Assembly (NCBI RefSeq): GCF_901709675.1
Contig: NC_051088.1
Span: forward strand, 23,316,193 to 23,380,192
Reading direction: 5' to 3'
Length of the DNA: 64,000 bases
Source of the DNA: Syngnathus acus
Lineage: Eukaryota > Chordata > Actinopteri > Syngnathiformes > Syngnathidae
The notes under the pieces: generated by a model
The model's database searches: none
The model's input: only the letters and a program-made list of their open reading frames with translations
Told to the model about the DNA's origin: nothing
Position numbers and translations under genes: made by a program
Shown here: piece by piece, positions 15,331 to 58,847 of the stretch
Layout: every line of letters begins with the position of its first letter
How positions within the stretch are numbered: the stretch's first letter is position 1

Positions 15331-16253
15331 GACCCGAGTGAGTGTCCGGGGGTCAACGTGCCCCTCTGGATGCCCGAATGCGAGCGCCTTCGTTAACGAT
15401 TGGTCACACGGTCGGACGGCACCTGCAGCTCAACATGCTCTCAGACGTTTCTTCTGAGAAAAGATGGTGAAACAAGGCGACTATTCATCTGGCGCTCACG
15501 CCAGCGGAAGCCAACGGGACGAGGCGGCGCAAACCCAATTTTAGCTCGTCACGTCTTATTGGTGTGACGGAGGCCGTGGGTAATAATTGGATAACGAGCA
15601 TTTGAGACAAGTTGAGATCTAATTTACTTGTCTCAGAGTCCATGTTTGAGCGTCTGGAAGCTTCAAGTGGTGTCTGTCTCTGCCGTGGATGTCTCTAATT
15701 CTTTGGGTTTAACACAGGCGCTAGCTTATACTTACCTGCCGGTGGTCAAAGGTGGAGCAGTGTGCCTTGACATTCTTCGGCCTAAAAAGGGGGGACGGCT
15801 GTGTTCCGAGTGTAATTACAGTCATTCAGACCAATGCACACCTGCTTGCTGCTTTTTGGAAAGTTGATGTACGGTGATGGATGTCGTAAAGTGTCACCAC
15901 CTTGACTAGCTATCCCACCACCATGCTAACCGCTAACGTACGTATATTCAACAAATAATGCATCTATCTGTGATAGGCTGAACAATTTAATTCTTTTTTA
16001 TGTAATAAAAGAGGCTAGAATTAAGATATATTGCCAATCATACAACAGAATAATAGCTTTGTTTTAATGAACTAAACTGTCCCTCATTTCACATTTATGA
16101 GTAAATTGAGACTATTTCATTGACTTAATGTGCTATTTTTGTTTGGAGGTGCATGTGAGATTTTCCTGATGTAAAACATGCGCCTTGATTCAATAAACGG
16201 TTGGGAATTACAGATAGCGTTCCCACAGCAATTAGCATGTGGCCTACGATTGA

Positions 16254-16268
16254 CCAGCAGGGGGCACT
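16254..16268 (+). promoter_or_regulatory. CTCF-like motif
   Basis: The plus strand reads CCAGCAGGGGGCACT, a near-ideal CTCF core, 3.6 kb upstream of GBX2. Confidence 0.5.
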
Positions 16269-18186
16269 GTCACCTGTTTTCAAGCTACGGATGACACTCC
16301 GGTGGCTAGTCTCTTAAAATAGTCACATGACTGAGCGACCACGAACATGTTGTCTTGTCTTTTTTTATTGTGGTTAATGAAATGGGAGACACGTTTTACA
16401 AACATTCCCCTAAAGATTTCGATTTGAGATTCTCCTAAAAGAGTCATTTAATCTGTGAGTAAGGACTTTAAATGGTTGGACAGAGAAGCTTTCAAGATGT
16501 AGTAACATCTTCTAAAGGGACAGACTGGAAAGTTTCATCTTTGGGTTTGTGGAAGGTCACAGCTATGCATAAAAGGTTTTCTTGGGTTGTTTCTTAGGTT
16601 CATTTTGGACAACATAATAGCTAGTAGATAGTGTGCTATTTCAGGCAGTGGTTAAGAAGAAGGTTAAAATCATTATTCAAGTGTGTGTTTTGCCACTCAA
16701 AAGTACGCGTAGCATCATGGTGAAAAGGTCGCTTCCTAACAGGCTATCGTTTTCTTTCACGTCACATTTGCACACTGCCACAGTGTGTGGACATTAACTA
16801 CACACTGTAAAGACCGAACAGGTACCAATTACTTTAAGCTGGTTGAGGAGGAATAATCACTTTAGATCCAACACCACAAAATCATCGGTAGCGATCATCT
16901 GACGATTGGGCCTAAGAAAGGTCGTTGAGCTCCCAATCGGCCCGATTATCGGTCTGCGCGTATCGTAAAGGCAGAGGCACTTTGTAAGCAGGGTGGAGTG
17001 TTTATGTTCAAACTCCCTATCATTGGTAAATGTACACTTTTGACTCACTATATTTTTTAAGCCTGAAGCATCGTCTCGCTGTGTGGCGGCATTCAGGAGC
17101 AGGCGTGCGTATGAGTAAACGCAGCCTGGCATTTGGAAGCTGATGAAAAGGTTTGATACCGCCACGCTGCTACGCTTTCACTGAATAGCGGCGAGTGGCA
17201 CCAGCGCTCAGGGCGAAGACGCCCCCCCACGCCCCAACCCACCCCCAACCCGACCCTTCACGCATCTGTTCCTATCAGCTGGCCGAGCTAGCTAATGGCT
17301 TTCCCGCCACGTCCTTGCCACTTTACATGCAGTAATATGAGCGAACGTGCCATTTCGTTGTAGATTTAAACGCCAGGATAGGTGGGGGGTGGAAAGACAG
17401 CCATTTCAACGCACAGCGGTGCCTCGACTTACAAGTGACCACATTTATGAGATTTTTTAAATACATCCTGTGACTTGATCATCTTTTTTCTTTGACTGAT
17501 GATCGAAAAGTTGGTGGGAGAAAACGAGAACAACAAGAAGCAGTTAGACAGTGAACAGTTTTAAGAAGCTGTTTCTCCCGGTTCAAGTTAACTGTCAGAC
17601 TAATCTTAGAACAGAGAGAATTACACTTGTATTTTACCAAACCATATAATGTTGCCTAACAAAGATCTACTAGCTTGATGTTAATACATAACTGTTCATA
17701 CTGTTTGTTGGCATAATGCTAATTAGACTTTTCGAAGACAAAGCTATTTGGATGTTTATTTTGACACTAAACTTCAACTGAGAGCAGCAAAAAAAAAAAA
17801 AAAAAAAAACTGAGGCCTCGCTTTTATAAGAATTGTTCTTCCCTATTGCAGGTTATTGTGAAATGACTTGAAATTAGTTCACTGCCACCATCCAACACTT
17901 ATATTCCAAATTTATGCTCACTATTCAAAAGCAAATAATTGTCTCAACAACAGCTCTTATCTTGAAAGACCCAAGGCACTGGCTATTGACTAATTGTACA
18001 CTATAGTTTGTCATCTTGTAAATTATGTTAGCACATTAGCCAACAAAACAATATTTCTATAGTTATGAACACTAACAATATAACAATACTCGCTAGCATA
18101 TATTCTTTGTCCTCTGCAAAAAATAAGTAAAATTACTGCATCTTATTTGCATCTGTCTTCTTTGAGTATGTATTATGTATACATTA

Positions 18187-18236
18187 TACTGCCCCCTGGT
18201 GGCCAAGGCACTCACACCAGTAAGAGCAGCACAATG
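18187..18236. repeat. 50-bp dispersed repeat carrying a CTCF-like motif, copy 2
   Basis: Second copy of the block at 4675-4724. Its minus-strand motif GGCCACCAGGGGGCAGTA (18187-18204) is nearly the ideal CTCF consensus. It lies 1.7 kb upstream of the GBX2 start codon. Confidence 0.7.
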
Positions 18237-18479
18237 TGAGACGCACATTTTTATTTTGTTGTTATTCTGGAGCCTGGAAGCGAATCACGGCATTTCCAGT
18301 CAATGCAATGATGATAATGCTTTGCATTACAGGAATTAAACGTGTTAAACTAAGGTACCGCTGTAATGTAGACCAGGTAAGCATTAAGCCCCACCTTTCA
18401 GAGCTGTTCCTCCATATGCCCCCCAGCTCCCCCACCCAGCCACCTTGCCACTTTTCTTTCTGTAATGGATGAAGGCAGC

Positions 18480-18870
18480 ACTCGCCTTGCATGCAGGAAA
18501 GGTTTAATTAAATCATCGTCCAATCATAATCCACGTTGTTAATTAAACTGGATAATTTATAAGTACAAAAGCGACTATTTATTAGCTGCTGTGCGAAGTG
18601 CGGCTGAACATTGGCGTGCGCGCTGGCCATGCGCGCACGCCTACACTTGCAGGCCCGCTGGCCCTCCCCTCCCTTTCCAACCTTTTACTATTGATGCTCT
18701 GCATGATTGATAATGAGAGCGAGGCCGCGCTCTGCTCGTCTAATGGCCGCGCAATTAAAATTGCCTGTAAATGAGCCGCGGCTCGTTCCTGCTAATCTAT
18801 GCGACTTTGATTGAATTTGTCAGCGCTAATTGAAAAATACTGCTATTTAATGTCACCACACATCAGGACG
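18480..18870. promoter_or_regulatory. Candidate proximal enhancer of GBX2
   Basis: A dense array of AT-rich factor sites is embedded in non-repetitive DNA: TTAATTAAATCATCG, CCAATCATAATCC, GTTAATTAAACTGG, ATTGATAATGAG, CAATTAAAATTGCC and GCGCTAATTGAAAAA. It lies 1.0-1.4 kb upstream of the GBX2 start codon. It has no coding potential. The function is inferred from position and motif density only. Confidence 0.35.
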
Positions 18871-19501
18871 CCTTTAATGACATCGTGTCCCAGTGACCCT
18901 TGGGGGGTGGGGGCGTCCAAGCGTGCCCTTGACTCAGCCCATCAAAGGAGTGGGGGCATCCACTGGGAGATCCACTCGGGGTCGGAGGTCATGTGGCTAC
19001 ATATGATAATGTGGCGTCGGCGACCATTTGAAGCCGACAGACACTTCAATCCGTTAGTTGAGATGTAATGAGGGTTTAAAACGTGTCATTTCCAATTTGT
19101 CCTTCCTGGGTGGAGTTTGCATGTTTGGCCGAGCACTCTGACTTATTGGCGTCCACGTTGTGAAAACACACGGTAAATAGAACTGGACTTGGAAGGCTAG
19201 AGCTTGGATTCCAACCCCCAACCTCACAACTGTGAGGTGGATGTGCCATGAGCACACTGTGCCATAATTTAACATAAAGAATGAAAAATGATCAAGTTAA
19301 AAACAAAGCACTACAGCAAGGGCAGAGGAAAACGGACTCATAAATATGGGAAATTAATGAAGATAAGCGGTATAGATTATGAAGAAAGGATGGATGAAGT
19401 GAAACTTCTTCAATCAATAATCACTCTGTGAAATGTCCCAACTTCAAGCGACGCTCACACGCACGTGCAAGTTCAAAACAGTTCCAAATCCTTGTCAAAT
19501 G

Positions 19502-19900
19502 CCAATAGCCGGTTGTGACGTCACGACGCCTAGCCAATCGTCGGCTGGCGTTGTGCGAGGAGGGGCGTGGCATCAACCAGCGCAATTCAACAGCGGGGAG
19601 CGCAAATTGAAATCGCCAAACGTCAGCGGACGCGTCTTTGCGGTGTGGAGGAGAGCGGAAACCTTTTGGAGCCACTTGGTTGGGGGGAGACCACGGTGAA
19701 AGTTGACGGCGGCTCGGATGGAATGCGTGTACGTTCGTCTCCCCTGAAGCTTCCCGGGCTCCGTCCGTCCGACCGAAGCCTCCCGGGCTCCAAGCGAAGC
19801 GTGCCGGGCTTCCCTAAAGCCCGCGGGGCTCCGTGGCCCCTCCACCGCCCGCCGCGCCGCGCACACTGCTCGTCGTCCTGTCACCGGCGTCGTCGTTCCT
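19502..19900 (+). promoter_or_regulatory. GBX2 core promoter and 5' UTR region
   Basis: A full cAMP-response element TGACGTCA is at 19516-19523, flanked by CCAAT boxes at 19502-19506 and 19534-19538. CpG-rich sequence follows up to the start codon at 19901. Together these look like a CpG-island promoter. No TATA box is evident, and the exact start site is unknown. Confidence 0.55.
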
Positions 19901-21272
19901 ATGAGTGCGACGTCTAGCCCGCCGTTCGTGGTGATGCAGCGGCCACTCGGAAGCAGCTCCGCCTTCAGCATCGACTCTCTCATCGGGGGGCCTCCGCAGC
20001 CCAGCCCGGGACACTTCGTGTACACGGGCTACCCCATGTTCATGCCGTACCGCTCCGTGATGCTGCAACCGCCGCCCCCTCCGCCTCCGCCGCCCGCTTC
20101 CCTGCAGCCGGCTGGACATCCCCAGCACCCGCACTCGCACATCCCGGCGCTGCAAGGCGGCTTCTGCTCCAGCCTGGCTCTCACCTCCACGCTCATGGCC
20201 TCGCTTCCCGGAGGATTTTCCCCAAGCCAGCAGCACCAGGACGCGGGCCGGAAGCACGCTGAGGACGCCAAGACTTTGGCTTCGATGCCGGCCAAAGAAG
20301 ACGCGGATACGTCGGTGCAAGCGGCCGCAGGTACAAATTCTGATAGCATGGGATTTTTTTTTTTTTTTTTTATGATTTGAAATTGGAGGGAAGTTACTAA
20401 ATTGATGTTATTATTCAGTAATTTAGTTTAACAGACGGAGGCCAGTTGCTATTGAGGAAATATGAGGAATTATGGTTATTGTCATTATTAATTATTATTA
20501 ATTATTATTATTTTACTATTAAGGATGCCCTCCGCAGCTGTACTAAGTGTATGGGGGTGGGACGCCAGCATATTTTAAAACGGCACTGTATCAAAACACT
20601 GCAGAAAATCGGGTCAAATTGACCCACGTAGAGCGGGTTGGTCCAATTGTTATTTTGACCCAGCATTTTGAGAGCTTATGAAAAAATGGATGGGTGGATA
20701 TTAACGTCACTTTCCGAATGTGTACTTTTGATATGGTGTCAGCGCGAGGACACGCGAGTCCGGACGAGTCCAAAGAGGACGATTGCGCGCGCAGAGACGA
20801 GAGCTTCTCTATGGACAGCGACGCGGACTACAGCTCGGACGACAACATGATGAGCTCCGCGGCGGCCGGGCTGGACGACAGCCTGCACCTCCACGGTTCG
20901 GCCGGGTCCGGCTCGGGCCCACCGGGAGGTGGTGGAGGGGGAGCTGGCGGCGGCGGGGGTAAGAACCGGAGGCGGCGGACCGCGTTCACCAGCGAGCAGC
21001 TGCTGGAGCTGGAGAAGGAGTTCCACTGCAAAAAGTACCTGTCGCTCACCGAGCGCTCCCAGATCGCGCATGCGCTCAAGCTGAGCGAGGTGCAGGTCAA
21101 GATCTGGTTTCAGAACCGGCGCGCCAAATGGAAACGGGTCAAAGCTGGCAACGTCAACAACAAGTCCGGGGAACCGTCGCGGAACCCCAAGATCGTAGTT
21201 CCCATCCCGGTGCACGTCAGCCGCTTCGCAATAAGAAGTCAGCACCAGCAGCTGGAGCAGAGCCGACCCTAG
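19901..21272 (+). CDS. gbx2: GBX2, gastrulation brain homeobox 2 transcription factor
   Basis: Two exons, 19901-20330 and 20743-21272, join in phase 1 to give 319 aa. The N-terminus has MQRPLGSS then FSIDSLI (residues 22-28), an Engrailed-homology-1-like Groucho-binding motif. [15 protein letters not shown], a nine-proline run (57-65) and an acidic serine-rich stretch follow. The homeodomain is at 218-277, with [11 protein letters not shown] in helix 3 (Gln50, Asn51), followed by the conserved tail [20 protein letters not shown]. The N-terminus matches GBX2 rather than GBX1. GBX2 is a nuclear factor that represses Otx2 and sets the midbrain-hindbrain boundary (family knowledge). The single 412-bp intron holds a small MITE-like repeat. 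A glycine-rich run precedes the homeodomain. Antisense open frames here are GC-bias shadows. It is convergent with AGAP1, as in mammals. Confidence 0.97.
20598..20675. repeat. Short MITE-like inverted repeat in the GBX2 intron
   Basis: AAAATCGGGTCAAATTGACC at the left is mirrored by TTTTGACCCAGCATTTTGAG at the right, giving an imperfect terminal inverted repeat. The core GGGTCAAATTGACCC is itself palindromic. Similar TGACCC/GGGTCA elements are widespread in teleost genomes. Confidence 0.5.
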
Positions 21273-21670
21273 GACCCTCGAGAACTTTGTCGAGTACAAC
21301 TGTCGAGAACTGGCCTCTCTTCAGCGCACTTATCGCTCGTTTAATTTGAAGAAGAAGAAAGAAAATAAAATCAGGCCAAAGCTTAAGTCAAGACATGTAA
21401 ATGCGTTTTTTCTTAAACAAGTGCAATGGAATCTAAATAAATTCATTTAGGACATTAATGTTCTAATTTTAAGGGACAACATTTGAACAAAATATAATCA
21501 ACTCCCAACATGAAAGGAGGATGAGGATGATGATGTTGATGACACAATAGTATCGAATTGTTTTTTACGAGGTTTCTTCTTTCCCCAAGACGCTGCTAGT
21601 TTATTTAAATCCTAGTGTGCTCAGTGAATTCCAGTGACGATAAAAAATAAATACGTGTCAATCAAAAAAA
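21273..21670 (+). other. Probable GBX2 3' UTR
   Basis: Non-coding sequence follows the TAG at 21270-21272. AATAAA signals are at 21364-21369 and 21646-21651 (another AAATAAA lies near 21435). Which one is used cannot be decided from sequence. Confidence 0.4.
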
Positions 21671-21808
21671 ACCCAAATAAGTCTCGTTTTTTCTTTGTGC
21701 ACATCAGTTTTGTTTTTAAACAGCATCCATTTATGTGGACTTCAAAGTCAATATTTTAGAAATGAAAGTTGAGAGGACCAGTGCGCTTAAGGCCTCAAAT
21801 GTCCAGAG

Positions 21809-21835
21809 GATAATAATAATAATAATAATAATAAA
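21809..21835. repeat. (ATA)n microsatellite
   Basis: About eight AAT/ATA units downstream of GBX2. Confidence 0.9.
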
Positions 21836-23309
21836 TGGACAATTTTCCCATTGTCTATATATGAAATCATCCAACGGCAGGAATGTCACATAATAGCCGT
21901 TATTCTTAAAGAAATAGTTTTTTAAAAAAATAAATTTTTGATTAACATTTTCTTTATTTAGTTCTGTAACAAAGAATGAAAAATGATAACGGTACCTAAA
22001 TAAAAATGAACTAACGACAAATTCCATGACATTCAGACAACAAATGTTTCACTTAAATAATAAAAATAAACAAAATTGGGTCACGTGAAACATTCCATCC
22101 CTAAAATAATAATATGACAGTATGCCAAATAACACAAGGCGCTCACGCGTGCACGCCGAGAGGAAAGAGGAGCGGAAACTTGGATCCTATTCAAGTCACG
22201 TGAAAATGACAATCGAAATGAAACGAACAAGTTAAAGTCTCTCTAACTGACGTCAAATGCAGGCACACCGCACGCCGGACGTTTGGGGTTGAAGGCCTTT
22301 TTTAAACGCTGAAAATACTCATCGAAATATGGAAATCATTTATTGTTTTGGTTACCGGTAGTGTCAGTGTTTAATTGTATTAAAGAGAAGCCGATTTTAC
22401 TTAAGCGACTCTTTATCCCCCATCATATTGGATGAAATGACTTTTTTTTTTATGCCAATTGAAACAATTCTTTTATTAATTTTATTTTCAATTATAAATC
22501 ATGATAATTTTTGACAGATCCAGCTTGATCAAATTTCTTGTTGCTGTCCTAAGTCATTTATTGACATGTTGAGGATTTTGTAAACGTGACGTGATGATAA
22601 TTTTTGCTTGAGGCAATCACGTCAGTCGGCTGAAAAATGACAAATGAACCCAAAGGGAATGTAACTCATCTCGTCTAAATGTTTACGCATGCGTGGTGCC
22701 AGTGGGCCTGTTCCAAATGTGAATTACTAAGAATGGTAAATTACTAAGACGTTGGTCACGTTTTGTTACTAAAAAAGGGTGGACAAATGCAGTCTTATTA
22801 AGCTTCAAAAATACGTGTCTGTTTGCAACTAATATTGCAAATATTAAAATGCTCGGCTACAATATTTGGAGTTGTGTGAGCAAAACGTCTTCCACGCCAC
22901 ACTACAGCTTACTGACAAAGGTACTCTCCAGAAACAAAAATATTGCAGCGATCCCTAATAATTTCACAGGTTGACAAGTCACCCAGAAAAATCTAAACAA
23001 TAACCGACGTTATTGTTGCACTCACCCGGCGAGTTTTCTCCGGTGTTGTAATGCAAACGCATTAACACAAAGTTCAATGCGTGTGCTGCATCGTGTTTTC
23101 GTCCGTGAAATGAAAAAAAGGAGCCAAGCAAGTCCAACGTCGAGGTGGACTTTTACGATTCTCACACTAATTTAAGTTTTTCTCAAATGCGGGTAGAAGG
23201 TGGCATTTTTGGTGGCTCAAAACAGCATTTTTCCACGTGCCAGACAATTTTCAATGCAATGAGGGCTAATGATCGCTTCAAAAGGTGAGTGACGCAACTG
23301 TTCAAAAAC

Positions 23310-23470
23310 ACCGCTCCATTGTAACCAATGGGAACATTTGACCGGAAATAAGGTGGCTAAAATACAGGTAACAACCAATCAGCTTGCAGACATCCCATGC
23401 CCAAACACAGGTGAGTCGTGATTGGTCGCTACCTGAGCACAACGCAAACGTGACGTCATTTACACGGCAA
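23310..23470. promoter_or_regulatory. Promoter-like cluster of CCAAT, ETS and CRE sites without a known gene
   Basis: Within 160 bp there are AACCAATGGG, ACCGGAAAT (ETS-like), AACCAATCAG, GATTGGTCG (inverted CCAAT) and a complete TGACGTCA at 23451-23458. This combination resembles a core promoter. It lies between the convergent genes GBX2 and AGAP1, near neither annotated start. It could drive an unannotated non-coding RNA, or be an enhancer. Confidence 0.35.
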
Positions 23471-23709
23471 GTGGCAAAATGCGTTCTTATTGAACAAGAA
23501 AAAGAATAAACTCACCAAATTAATTACTCTAGAGAACAATATTAACTTTTTTGATTTTTAAAAACCTAATCTTTATTTGTAATAATTTTATGAATAATTT
23601 TTATTGTATGTACTTGCCCAGTCAGCCCAGCTCGGTCGATGGCTTCTTGAGACCAAGTAAACGTTGCAGGTGAATTTTGAAACCAAATTGAGTGAACATC
23701 ATTCTGGTC

Positions 23710-26163
23710 TTTATTGAAAAGAGACACATTACAGTAGAAGATTCTCTGTTATCTTACTGTACATCCAACTAAACAATTATTAGAACCACAAGCACATCAA
23801 TAATGTGTCTGAACGAGAAATCAGAATATTAAAAACATGGATGGACTTGGAACGAGTTGGGGGGGGGGGGCAACCTATACAAAATACACGTGAGAGACGA
23901 GCTAACAAGCTAACTTTGAGGTCACGGCTAGCGTTAAACGGCTTTTGTCTGAGAGCTAGCTGCACTTCTCTTGTTGGCCCACATAAAAGTTTATTCACGC
24001 TGGCTTTTTTTTTAAACTTGTGCTGGCATAGTAGAAGAATGTCCAGCACAGACAAAACGAAGGGTACTTCAAGCCAACGGTAGCCGCTAACCTTGTCCAA
24101 ACTTAAAGTAAAAGCATCCAATTGCAAATAGCCTCAAGGCTACACGCTAATGCTAAGTGAATTTAGTGCATTTTTTTGACATAAATAAAATAGCATGAAA
24201 AAATATAAAATAATAAAATAAAAGTTATTTTAAGGAGACATCATGGTGAGGGCGGGGTTTCCACGATCACAGGTTGAAGGAAGGCAGGTGGGTTACAACA
24301 AAGGCAAAAAAAAAATCAACGTTAGAGTGTCTGTGACTTTAAACTGGGCACACACATACCAATCGGGCCGTGTTTGCAGACAAACAAATACTTAACCCAG
24401 ATAGAGAATCCAAAAGAACTTTAGATTATCCGGCAGCCTGTATGCCCCGTGGCACCTCTCACAGGCCAATGTTGGTACTACAACATACATCTGGACCAAG
24501 AGGAGGAGACTGTAGATTTATGTAGAGACTTTCAAGGTATTTCAAGATGATTCACATCCAAATAGGGTGACCTAAGCAGTTATTAAGAGGTCATGGTTGA
24601 ACAGACTGCTCAGATATTAGCATTTGCGTTTCAGGATTTTAGGATGAGGTAAAACGTAGCTACTTTCCAAGTGAACTTTGAATTGCAAACTTTTGAATGC
24701 ACAGGTCCAAATGATTCAGTGTTTCAGTACTATTTGCACAACTTGCTGTTCTCTAATAAGAAGCACGTGTGTACCCAGCTCAAGATTTATACACAGGTTG
24801 AGGGTTGAGTTGGCAAACAGACAAAAGGTTCCCTCCATTACTCAGCAGTCACGTGGTGAGGAAACACAGCGAAGGAACGGCACATTCAGTCAAATCAATG
24901 AGATATGCGAGACTATTTTGGCCATTAAGCTCACTTTGTAGCCCTCAGTCATCCACTAATGCAGCCTTGCGTCCTAGTTGTCAGACCTGACACAGTGAAG
25001 CCAAAATAGAAGCGAGTAAATAAATAAATAGTCTCCGGGTTGGAGGTTAAACTTGAAGCCGTGGATAAATGAGCACCACCTTCAGTCTAGCGGTTGTCAG
25101 CACATCTCAAGGAGGACCGGTAACATTGTTTTTAAATTAATTTGCACACAAGAAAAAGCCCTTCCTAGCTCCGAGCTGAAAGGCCAGCAGGAGCTTACAA
25201 GAAGATTTCCTGGTGTAAAAACACCTGAAGAGGTTAGATTCCCTTTTTTGCTCCAGAAGGAAGTGACCCAACAAGTGGACACACATGAAAGCACGCAAAC
25301 TCACTGAGTGTTAAAGGGACGGTGTGTCGATCCAAAAAAAAAAATCATCAGTCTTTTTGAGCGTTGTTTTCGAAATGATGCTAAAGTGGTTAGCATTCTC
25401 CACGCACGGGACTTTTTGCTAAAGCTGGAGCTTTTTGGGACACGAGCACAGTACCTTCAAGCAGAGGTGGGAGGACGTTCATCGACAAGTCCAGTCAAGT
25501 CATTATTACTTGGCAGCGAGTTCTTCAAAGTCATATCTTACAATCTTGCTCAGTCACTCATTTTGCCATTCCACATTCACACATTCCAAAACAGCAAGCT
25601 CAAACCCCGCCCCTTCCACCTCTGCCTTTCAAATGGCGCCGCGCTCGCGTTGGGAGGAAGTCTTTGCGGTCATCTTCACCATGAAGACGTGCGAGCACCA
25701 TTTGCACGCTAGCGCTGAACCACCGTGCCCCTGAGCCTGATCCAACATTCCCTGTCCAGCAATCCAGATAGCAAAAAGTCCAAACATGCCAGATTTCTCC
25801 CCCTTAGGTTGCGTACGTATTTGTCACATTTAACACGGGTAAATTAGTTCACAGAAGTTAGGAAAAAATGGAGCGGACACGGGACTGGGAGTGCCGCGCG
25901 GGCCGGGAGACGATATGCTTGGGCGGGGAAAGTGACGCTGCCTGAGAGCAAACTGGCCTTGTAGTGTGTGAAGAGAAGGATGACACCGGCCATCCAGAGT
26001 CTGAGGTGAAAGTGATGCCGGTGCAGTACCCAGCATGCTTTGGGTACTCCCCGCGCTCGTCACCCGGTTCAACCAGTCCGACGGGTGAGGCGGGCGGAGC
26101 CGAGAGTCACGGCAGGTAGCGGGCGCTACCCAAAAGGACGACGACGCTTCTCCCAACGAGGCC
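23710..26163 (-). other. Probable AGAP1 3' UTR
   Basis: Non-coding sequence follows the AGAP1 stop. Minus-strand AATAAA signals are at 23990-23995 and 23710-23715, implying a 3' UTR of about 2.2-2.5 kb. Mammalian AGAP1 also has a long 3' UTR. Small open frames in the interval show no family resemblance. Confidence 0.4.

Positions 26164-58847
<32,684 letters not shown>

Larger units (their letters stand above)
11767..19500. other. Gene-free upstream interval of GBX2
   Basis: This 7.7-kb stretch shows no coding exon. The scattered short open frames have no domain, no splice structure and no family resemblance. It holds CTCF-like motifs at 12419-12433 (+), 16254-16268 (+) and 18187-18204 (-). 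It also has a poly-A run near 17790-17810 and two stretches (15100-15330 and 18480-18870) with the mixed GC/ATTA texture of conserved enhancers. Confidence 0.6.
21671..23700. other. Interval between GBX2 and AGAP1 3' ends
   Basis: About 2 kb between the probable 3' ends of the two convergent genes. No coding exon is seen. The only structured part is a promoter-like cluster at 23310-23470, listed separately. Confidence 0.5.

Noticed and set aside
16857-17165. 102-codon minus-strand open frame
   Set aside because: No homology signal and no neighbouring exons; it lies in the gene-free GBX2 upstream region.
19573-20320. Minus-strand open frames of 150 and 168 codons over GBX2 exon 1
   Set aside because: They are arginine/alanine-rich shadows of a GC-rich coding exon and CpG island.
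20739-21299. 186-codon minus-strand open frame over GBX2 exon 2
   Set aside because: It mirrors the homeodomain exon and has no family features.
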